Below, one piece after another: positions 1 through 6,400 of a stretch of 23,287 nt of DNA (positions are counted from its first letter, which is position 1; each line of letters opens with the position of its first letter). The DNA lies in the NCBI GenBank assembly GCA_902779075.1, contig CACZAK010000166.1, positions 1 through 23,287 of the forward strand, written 5' to 3'. The DNA comes from an uncultured bacterium. GTDB lineage: Bacteria > Verrucomicrobiota > Kiritimatiellia > RFP12 > UBA1067. The notes under the pieces are model-generated. The model made no database searches, was not told the DNA's origin, and was given only the letters and a program-made list of their open reading frames with translations. Both the position numbers and the translations under genes were made by a program.

Positions 1-20
1 AAAGGACATGATAGCAAATC

Positions 21-69
21 GCGCCTGAAACAGAGGCTATGCCGCTAGGCTGCCTCCCGTTTCAGGCGC
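21..69. repeat. Nested hairpin at the break point of the IS630 fragment
   Basis: An 11-bp perfect inverted repeat (21-31 GCGCCTGAAAC, 59-69 GTTTCAGGCGC) encloses a second 5-bp stem (33-37 GAGGC, 52-56 GCCTC) and a small GCC/GGC stem, giving a nearly fully paired 49-nt hairpin. It contains the last codons and the TAG stop of the transposase fragment, beside the point where similarity to IS630 transposases ends. It could be a palindromic repeat element, the scar of a recombination event, or a transcription terminator lacking a T-tract. The arms do not match the integron attC core pattern. Confidence 0.6.
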
Positions 70-828
70 ACTTGTTTTTCGGATTCCACCCAAGAGGCGG
101 CTTTTCATAAACTCGATTAGCCTGTCTGCATTGAACGCGCCGTCTATTATCATCCAATGGCATTTGCCCTGGTTGTTCACCGATGAAATCATTGAGAATC
201 TCTGCCGCGACCCCCACACCGCACGGGTCGTCGGCGTTGTGCCGCGAGGCGAATACGACCGCCCGCGCACGTCCGTATTCATCACCGCCGTCTCGTCCGC
301 CCAGTGGATCTCGGCTTTTTCCGTCTTTGCGCGCGCGGAAATCGCAGGGTACTCCTCTGCAAGCCACTTCTTCACGGCTTCCGGCTTTTGCTCGTAGGCA
401 ACCTTGATCGGCTTCTGTGGCGTGAAACCCCAGCGTTTGAGGTACTCGCCGACCGTGCGCACGGGCATCTCGATCCCGAAGTGTTCGCGGATGTATATGA
501 GGACCGCCTCCCGTGTCCATAGGGCGAAATCCATCTTCAGCTGCTCGGGGCGCTTGTCGCAGATGTCCTTCTGAACCTGCTTCTCCTGCTCCCTCGTGAG
601 CGTGCGCGATGCGCCTTTCTTGCAGCCACGGCGCTTCGGCTTCAGCGCCTTTATGCCGCCAAACTCGTACAGGTCTATGGCCTTGCGGATTGCGCCCCAG
701 CTTATGCCGGTCTGCTCCTTTATCGCCATTGGTCCCGCACCTTTCTTGTGAAGGCGGACTATTTGCTTGCGAATCTCGAACAGTGCCGCAGGCGACTTCC
801 GAGCGTCCATCTTTATCTGATTTTCCAT
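37..828 (-). pseudogene. IS630-family transposase, C-terminally truncated
   Basis: This is the N-terminal part of a mobile-element transposase. Seen: a helix-turn-helix region in the first 60 residues (AIKEQTGISWGAIRKAI), a winged-helix and linker region through about residue 130 (TREAVLIYIREHFGIEMPVRTVGEYLKRWGF split over two motifs), and the first catalytic Asp in HWADETAV. IS630 enzymes are usually about 330-350 aa; here 263 aa remain, and the family sequence stops after GGIRK near position 80. The second Asp (normally in a hydrophobic-DN motif) and the final Glu are absent, so it should be inactive. The ATG at 828 is preferred over a GTG at 864 because a -10-like TATACT (841-836) lies 7 nt upstream, but no Shine-Dalgarno is obvious. 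The truncation is certain; the exact family subgroup is not. Confidence 0.85.
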
Positions 829-835
829 GCCGCAT

Positions 836-844
836 AGTATATCA
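836..844 (-). promoter_or_regulatory. Extended -10 promoter directly upstream of the transposase fragment
   Basis: On the minus strand TGATATACT (TG-N-TATACT) is followed by ATGCGGC and then the ATG at 828, so a transcript would start almost at the start codon. The TGA of the 27-codon ORF upstream forms part of the motif. No convincing -35 is seen. Inferred from sequence match only. Confidence 0.35.
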
Positions 845-925
845 AATCTCCGCAGAAAAATCACTATATTTCTTTGCCGCCTCTATAGTTGCCAAAAGTT
901 GTTGGAGACGGTCCAACTCTTTCAT
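842..925 (-). CDS. Candidate 27-aa leader peptide / small ORF
   Basis: ATG at 925 is preceded by AAAGGAGAATCAAA, one of the best Shine-Dalgarno sites in the window with about 7 nt spacing. The ORF encodes a 27-aa amphipathic, charged peptide beginning MKELDRLQQLLATIEAAKK and ends with TGA 13 nt before the transposase ATG, in a different frame from the transposase. It sits at the end of the structured leader (926-1125). It may be a leader peptide, the 5' stub of a gene disrupted by the insertion sequence, or the start of a frameshifted longer product. I do not recognise the sequence, and there is no evidence beyond the ribosome-binding site and context. Confidence 0.4.
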   Translation of the reverse strand: MKELDRLQQLLATIEAAKKYSDFSAEI

Positions 926-1125
926 TTTGATTCTCCTTTCATGTTACGAAACAACCGGGTGCGCCGACATCCTCTCGCTGGAGGCCTGCTACAGCCTAGT
1001 TGGAAAAGGACAAGACGGCGCACCCGAAACGATGCCGCTCAACTTCCTCCCAACCTCAGAATGTAGCAGTTTCCAGCAGTTGTGAAGCCAACGCGGAAAC
1101 CGGTTTTCTCTCCGGCTTCCTGACG
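926..1125 (-). ncRNA. Structured 5' leader RNA of unknown class
   Basis: Read on the minus strand from the predicted start near 1125, the leader opens with a 9-bp hairpin (1120-1112 GGAAGCCGG pairing with 1103-1095 CCGGTTTCC, one G-U, 8-nt loop). It continues through a region with further pairing (CAACT with AGTTG). A long-range 11-bp perfect stem follows (1026-1016 with 966-956, CGGGTGCGCCG/CGGCGCACCCG) closing a 49-nt structured loop, then a small GTTG/TAAC hairpin and the Shine-Dalgarno of the 27-codon ORF. This layout resembles a cis-regulatory 5' UTR. Class unassigned: it shows faint likeness to a cobalamin riboswitch, but the diagnostic boxes are not clearly present. Confidence 0.4.
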
Positions 1126-1131
1126 GCAGCA

Positions 1132-1140
1132 AGTATACCA
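1132..1140 (-). promoter_or_regulatory. Extended -10 promoter of the structured leader
   Basis: On the minus strand TGGTATACT occurs at 1140-1132 and is followed by TGCTGCC. The -35 position falls in the 1146-1173 hairpin and matches the consensus poorly, so the TG extension would have to compensate. The predicted transcription start is near 1125, 5 nt before the first leader hairpin, which supports the assignment. Confidence 0.4.
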
Positions 1141-1145
1141 CATCC

Positions 1146-1214
1146 GTTTGTGTCCGCGCAAGCGGACACGAATCGGTATTTTGCGACCGCGCAACGTGCC
1201 CTTGCAGGTACGCC
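1146..1214. repeat. Cluster of three hairpins, the first with a GCAA tetraloop
   Basis: On the plus strand positions 1146-1173 form a 12-bp stem (two G-U pairs at its base, GTGTCCGC/GCGGACAC core) capped by the GNRA-type loop GCAA. This is followed by TTGCG-ACCG-CGCAA and by CGTGCC-CTTGCA-GGTACG. The cluster lies between the 3' end of the sigma-factor gene and the minus-strand leader promoter. No T-tract follows on either strand, so intrinsic termination is not well supported; Rho-dependent or processing structures, or a separate small RNA, are alternatives. The remaining bases between 1215 and 1281 show no gene. Confidence 0.45.
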
Positions 1215-1281
1215 GCCTTGCCCTCATTTCAAATTATACGAACAAAATGGCGAAGTGTGACGAGATTTTTTCAACGTGTAG

Positions 1282-1298
1282 GTCGCGACAAGCGCGAC
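1282..1298 (-). terminator. Possible 3' hairpin after the sigma-factor gene
   Basis: The 6-bp stem GTCGCG/CGCGAC (1282-1287 with 1293-1298, loop ACAAG) starts about 10 nt after the stop codon of the minus-strand sigma-factor gene. In the minus direction it is followed by an A-run rather than a T-run, so it would be a weak intrinsic terminator. It may instead protect the 3' end of the mRNA. Confidence 0.3.
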
Positions 1299-1307
1299 AC
1301 TCCCGCT

Positions 1308-1913
1308 TCAGGAGGGGTCGTAAGTGGCGACGGTGGCGGCAATGAGGTCGGAGACGCGTTGCTTGGCCTGGCGGACGAACGCGGGCGTGACACCCAGACG
1401 CGCGGCGATGTCCGCAGAGGCTTCGCCTTTCTCTAGTGCTCGCCAGACGTCGGCATAAAATGGCGGCAGAGGAATGTGGTGCAACACGTGCCGCCGTGCA
1501 GCTCGATAGACGGCCTCTTTCCACTGGCGGTCTAGAAGGGCGAAGGCTGGGTGGTCGAAGGAGTATGAAGAGATCCAGTCCACCTCATCAAGGGGCAAGT
1601 TCTCGTATCGGCTGTTACGGCGTAGGATGTCCACGACCAGGTTGTTCGCGATGGCGCCAAGGAATGTGCGGAATTTCCCCCGCGCCGCCTCGTATCTCCG
1701 TTCGCGAATGGCGGCAGACAGGCGGATCATCGTCTCCTGTGCTATGTCTTCCGCCTCATACGCCACGGCCGGAAACCTCTGCACTATGAATGCCGCTACT
1801 ACGGGGCGGTACATTTCGTCGAACTGACGCCATTTCGCCTCGTCCATTACCTTGTCGAGGGCGAGTTCGTCGAGAAGCGTCTTCGGAGTGTCGGGGAAAA
1901 GGGACATGATCAT
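1308..1913 (-). CDS. ECF-type RNA polymerase sigma factor
   Basis: Sigma-70 family, extracytoplasmic-function type, 201 aa (usual range 160-210). Region 2 spans about residues 30-100: YRPVVAAFIVQRFP, then the typical YEAEDIAQETMIRL core-binding/-10 segment and FRTFLGAIANNLVVDILRR. Region 4 spans about 150-195, with a helix-turn-helix around SADIAARLGVTPAFVRQAKQRV. No region 1 or long region 3 is present. The ATG at 1913 overlaps the stop of the upstream kinase gene (ATGA, 4 nt), indicating translational coupling; an in-frame ATG two codons later (1907) is an alternative start. ECF factors genetically paired with Ser/Thr kinases are known in Planctomycetes and relatives, where phosphorylation rather than an anti-sigma factor is thought to control activity. 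No anti-sigma gene is adjacent. Target promoters cannot be deduced here. Confidence 0.88.
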   Translation of the reverse strand: MIMSLFPDTPKTLLDELALDKVMDEAKWRQFDEMYRPVVAAFIVQRFPAVAYEAEDIAQETMIRLSAAIRERRYEAARGKFRTFLGAIANNLVVDILRRNSRYENLPLDEVDWISSYSFDHPAFALLDRQWKEAVYRAARRHVLHHIPLPPFYADVWRALEKGEASADIAARLGVTPAFVRQAKQRVSDLIAATVATYDPS

Positions 1914-3238
1914 GGATCCGGTATGCGTGGAAACGGACGGTAGCTCACGCGTATGGAGCGGTTTGAGGCGCGGACCCTGAGTTTCCCTTTGCGGACGACG
2001 TGCATCTGGTAGAAGAGGTCGCCGTCGACGCGTCGCGCCATGACGACGTACCCCTCATAACCGGGCGGAGACTCCACCTCCACCGTACCGTTCGTGTCAG
2101 GTAGGTGGAGCGTGCCGTACACCACGGGGCGCGTAAGGACAAGGCGGTTCGTGCGCGTGAGCGTCGCCTCCTCCACGAAGTCGTATTCGTTCGTGCCGAG
2201 GATGTAGTACGCCCATTCTGCGTCCGTTAGGCCTCGCTCGTCGATGTACGACTGGTAGCCGTTCGGCGGCGGAGGGGGGATCCGGGGCGCAGTTTCGCGT
2301 GTGGTTGCGTCTGTTGGTATCGTAGCCGTGGCATGCGTTTTTGCAAGGCGGTATGCCGCAAATGCGGCAAGCAGCACGACGGCGAACGTGATGCCGACGA
2401 TTCGTGCTCGTCTGCGGAAACGACTGCGCCGCGCCTCCTCCGTAGGGGCCTCCGGGAGCGCGGCGGCGTCTGAGAACCGGCGAGCCGGGTTCGACGCCAA
2501 CATCCGCTTCAGCACGGGTGCCCAGTCTGGCGCGAATGCACTCGCCTGGTCGAGCAGACGGGACGATTCCTCGTACCAGATGCCAGTGACCAGCTTGTAG
2601 AGGAGCACGCCGAATGAATAGACATCCGCCGCCGTTGTAGCCTTTTCTCCGTTACGGCATTCCGGGGCGCGGACGTATGGCGTGCCGAGGTTGCCTTCCA
2701 GCGTGACAGTGGAGACGCCGATTGCGCGCCGCGTGTCGGGCTGAAGGACTCTGGCAATGCCGAAGTCCGAAAGCTTCACCGTGCCGTCGGGCGCAGTCAG
2801 CACGTTCTCTGCCTTTACGTCGCCATGGACGATGCCTTTGCCATGGCAGAACGCGAGCGCAGCGCGAAGCTGGGAGTAGATGTGGGCGACTTCGTCAGTG
2901 GAGAGTGGCTTTGACGCGCTGAGACGGGACGCGAGGGAAGCGCCGCCGTGGGAGTTCTCTACCAGTTCCATTGCGAGCCAGGGGCGACCGTCGTCCGCTA
3001 TGCCGCAGTCGAACACCTTGATGAGGTTTGGGTGGTCGAGCGCGGCGAGAATTTTCGCCTCCTGCATGAACTTTTTCGCCAGTTCTGTGCGATGGGGGCC
3101 TTCGGGCGCGTCGAAAACTTTGACGGCCACCGGAGCGAGTGAGTGCATCTCTGTTGATGCCACGCGCGTTGCCACGTAGACGACGGACATGCCTCCATGT
3201 CCGATCTCGCCTGCAAGTTTATAGCCTTTGATCGTCAT
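1910..3238 (-). CDS. Transmembrane serine/threonine protein kinase
   Basis: Hanks-type kinase, 442 aa from the chosen start. Seen: glycine loop GEIGHGGMSVVY (residues about 10-21), ATP lysine in VAVKVFD (K40), catalytic loop HGDVKAEN (138-145), DFG (158-160), GTPYVRAPE (APE 191-193) and ADVYSFGVLLYKL. One transmembrane helix after a basic stretch (about 280-297) is followed by a roughly 145-aa exported domain with a proline run, so the kinase faces the cytoplasm and a sensor domain lies outside. The catalytic loop has HGD instead of HRD, a non-RD kinase, but the essential Asp, Lys and Asn remain. I chose ATG 3238 because the kinase fold begins there; a GTG at 3325 would add 29 aa but overlaps the predicted -10. 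The gene is coupled to the ECF sigma gene and diverges from the large secreted protein, so it probably senses an envelope or substrate signal and controls the sigma factor. Confidence 0.88.
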   Translation of the reverse strand: MTIKGYKLAGEIGHGGMSVVYVATRVASTEMHSLAPVAVKVFDAPEGPHRTELAKKFMQEAKILAALDHPNLIKVFDCGIADDGRPWLAMELVENSHGGASLASRLSASKPLSTDEVAHIYSQLRAALAFCHGKGIVHGDVKAENVLTAPDGTVKLSDFGIARVLQPDTRRAIGVSTVTLEGNLGTPYVRAPECRNGEKATTAADVYSFGVLLYKLVTGIWYEESSRLLDQASAFAPDWAPVLKRMLASNPARRFSDAAALPEAPTEEARRSRFRRRARIVGITFAVVLLAAFAAYRLAKTHATATIPTDATTRETAPRIPPPPPNGYQSYIDERGLTDAEWAYYILGTNEYDFVEEATLTRTNRLVLTRPVVYGTLHLPDTNGTVEVESPPGYEGYVVMARRVDGDLFYQMHVVRKGKLRVRASNRSIRVSYRPFPRIPDP

Positions 3239-3316
3239 GGCTGCAAGTCCGCAGGCAACGGAATGGTCGCGGGTGCTTTTGAAAATATGCTGAGGAGCCG
3301 TTTCATTATTGGCAAT

Positions 3317-3322
3317 AGTATA
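3317..3322 (-). promoter_or_regulatory. -10 element of the kinase/sigma operon
   Basis: On the minus strand GTGTATACTATTGCC gives a TATACT at 3322-3317, predicting a leader of about 72 nt before ATG 3238. The -35 region is poor. The 3239-3499 divergent intergenic region contains this site and the plus-strand promoter at 3460; no ORF or other structure is evident in it. Confidence 0.45.
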
Positions 3323-3459
3323 CACGATTCAGTACCGTCATGCATACAAAAAATCCCTATGAAATTTCGAGGCGCTGCATGGCTCGTGGCAAAAGTGTAG
3401 TGCGTTGCCGGTAGACATCCAACTTTCACACGATTCCATCCGCGCGCCGAGAGAATTTA

Positions 3460-3468
3460 TGGTATAAT
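3460..3468 (+). promoter_or_regulatory. Extended -10 promoter of the large secreted protein gene
   Basis: TGGTATAAT (consensus -10 at 3463-3468 with TG extension) is followed by ATGCCGC. No -35 match is seen 16-18 nt upstream. The start would be near 3475, leaving a short leader with the Shine-Dalgarno AAGGAG at 3488-3493, 6 nt before ATG 3500. Confidence 0.6.
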
Positions 3469-3499
3469 ATGCCGCAAAAAATGAGACAAGGAGAATGAA

Positions 3500-6400
3500 A
3501 TGAGTGATGCTGCAATGAATGGGAGTCACATGCTTTGTCGTGGCTTCGTCGGAAGGATTTCCGTTGTCGCGGTTGCCATCTGGGCTGCTGCGGCGTTGCC
3601 GTCGTTTGCGGCGCAGAACTGTATCTCGAACGGCGACTTCGAGAGTCCAGTCGCAAACTACAACCACAATACGGGGTACTCGTACAATAGCGAAAGCGGC
3701 AACGGCGGCAAGCCGACGGGCTGGACGCTCTCGCCCGCCAACCACACGGGGCGCGTGAACGAGGGTACGACCCGTTTCGGCTTGCTCGACCTGATGGGCA
3801 AGTATTCGATGTTCCTTGAACGTCGGAAAGCAGATACGGCTGGCACGTTCACCGAGGCGGAGCAGTCGTTTTCAGTCCCCGCGCCCGGCAAGTACAGGCT
3901 TTCGCTCAACTGCTGCAACTGGGCGCCGGAAAACACATACGCGCACTTGAACGCATTTGCGCAGCTGATACAGCCCGGCGGCGTGGTGACGAACGCCCTC
4001 AAGAACTTCAAGCCGGTCTCATTCGACTACGGCCTTGAAGGCATCCGGTCGTTCGCAGTGGATACCGAGACGCTTACCACCTACGGCGCGGGCAACAACT
4101 ATACGCTTCGCTTCTATGCGACGGATAAACCATCTCTCGATTATGCCTACAATGTCATCGACAACGTGAATTTCTCGCTCCGCACACTCGTCCTTGGCGT
4201 GAACGAGACATTCGCTACCACGTTCGGTCTTGAGCCGCACGACATGGAACTCGGCGCGGATTCCACGCTCACCTACGCGCCCACCACTGCCACGACTGAG
4301 ATTTTGGGCGGCAAGGTCACATTTGCAACTGGCGCAAAACTCATATTTGATATGGCGAGCGCATCAGCCGATGCGTACGTGATGCGGACGGGTGGTATCG
4401 TTCTTCCAGAAGGCGAGAGCGATCCGCTAGATTTCATTGAGCTCGCGAACGCGGGCGACTACGCGCTTTCGCTCATCGAGGACGACAAGACGGTCTTGAT
4501 CGCGAAGGCGTCTGCGCCCGTTTCCGTGACGTGGACCGGTGCGGGCGATCCGTCAAGTCTGTTGGACGCGGACAACTGGTCTGCCGTGCCGAACGCCTCC
4601 ACGCTGACAATCACGCTCGGTGCAACGGCGGACTGGCGCGGACTCGGCACGCTTGCTGCTTCGCCAATCGCAACCATCGACATGAACGGCAACGCGCTCA
4701 CGCTCTCGGGACTTTCGTCCGCAGAGTTTACGGGTGCGGCGATTACGAACTCCGCGTCCGGCGCGGCGGCGGTGCTCACAGTCGACGTTGCGGCGGGTGC
4801 GACGAACGAGAACAAGACTGTCGCAATCCTCGGCAATGTCAGGCTCGTCAAGGAGGGTGTGGGCGGATTCAAGGCGTCGAAGATCGGCCAGACGTATTGG
4901 GGCGGTACGGCGGTGAACGGCGGAACGCTCATCGCGGGAGTCCACGGCAGGTTCCGTCCGTTCGGCGCGGGAAAGAACCTGATTGCCAACGCCGACTTCG
5001 AGGCGAACGGGCTTCCCGATACATGGAGTTACAGGTACACGTCGGCGATTCCCGGTACGGAGATTGTCGGCTGGACGCCGTCCGCCACGTCCTACACCGG
5101 GCTTGTCAACGCCTATTTCTACTGGACGCAATACGTGACCGTCGCCAACGACCCGCAGTACGAATGGTACGGGTACGCGCTCTTCTTCTCGAACGATCGC
5201 GCCGCCTGGCAGACGTTCCACGTCGATGAACCGGGCACCTACCGTTTCGTGTTCGAGTACGGGCCGTGGATCGATACCGCGACGTACGACCGTCCCCCGA
5301 CGACCGTCACTATTTCGGGCGGTGGCGAGACGCAACTCACCGCCGTGGTGACGCCTGTTGCAGAGGTCGGATACCGTCAGTTCTTCGCGGATGTTGAGAT
5401 TGTGTCTGCGGACGACTACACGCTCAGATTCGATGCAATCGGAATTTCCGGCAATCGCTACATTGCCTTTGACAATGTGTCCTTCGCTCCCAAGTGCGAG
5501 ATTGCGGTCGGCGCAGGAGCGACGCTCGACATGAACGGACACGAGGGTTACGGAATGTACTCCATAACCGTCGCCGGCGGCGGAACGCTCATGAATTCCG
5601 GTAGCGAGATGACCTCGGAAAAGATCGGTTTTGCGGACGTCACGTTTGCGGACAATCATGTGCTTCAACTGACGAAGCTCTATCCGATTTCTGGTTATGG
5701 TGCAGCCGTGGCGTCCTTTGACCTCGGCGGCAAGACGAACAGCGTTGCGATACCGACGGGTAAGAACTTCTCGGTTCGCGATGCCGAGATCAAGAACGGC
5801 ACGTTCAACGTGACGAGCGGCGGCTGGTTGCAGATTGATGGTACCGGCGTGGATGCCTCGACGGCGGATTTCATCGTCGGATCGGCCTTTAGAGCAAACG
5901 CACCAATTACCGTACGCAACTATACGGCGAGGTATGGCGCGAACTACAACGACGGCACTGCTGCGTTGAACGTTCTCGGCACGTTCACGCCCGAGACGGC
6001 ATACTTCTACGGCTGCACGATGCAGGACGGCTCGACGATCGATCTCTCCGCGAAGAGCGCGGCGTGGTCAACGGCTTCATCGTTCACAACCGGGAAACGC
6101 GTCGTGGATTTCGCGCCGGATGCGACGGTGAACATCGAGGTCGGAGATCGCGAACTCGCCATCGGCGATCAGGTGGTTTCGTGGACGACGAAGCCGCCCG
6201 TGGAGGACAACGTCCTGTTCGTGCTTGTGCGCAACGGGGCGGTTTCGGAGACGCAGGCGTTCTCCGTGCAGACCAACGGACTCTTCGTCAAGCGCGCGGC
6301 GGAACCGGCGTATGCGACATGGGATGTCGGAACATCCAAGTGGAAGTTCTACACGGCGACGGATGCCGAGATCGCCGACTGGGAAGAGGGCGTGACGGGC

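Noticed and set aside
21..69. Integron attC-like recombination site
   Set aside because: The arms are palindromic but lack the RYYYAAC/GTTRRRY core, and there is no integrase or gene-cassette array.
926..1125. Possible cobalamin riboswitch (GGAAGCCGG-AGAGAAAA-CCGG and ACAACTG look similar to its core)
   Set aside because: The highly conserved GTGAA and CCCGCAACTG boxes are not intact and no B12-related gene follows. Kept only as an unclassified structured leader.
3238..3325. Longer kinase N-terminus starting at GTG 3325
   Set aside because: That start codon lies inside the predicted -10 of the operon, and the extra 29 residues precede the usual kinase beginning. ATG 3238 fits better.
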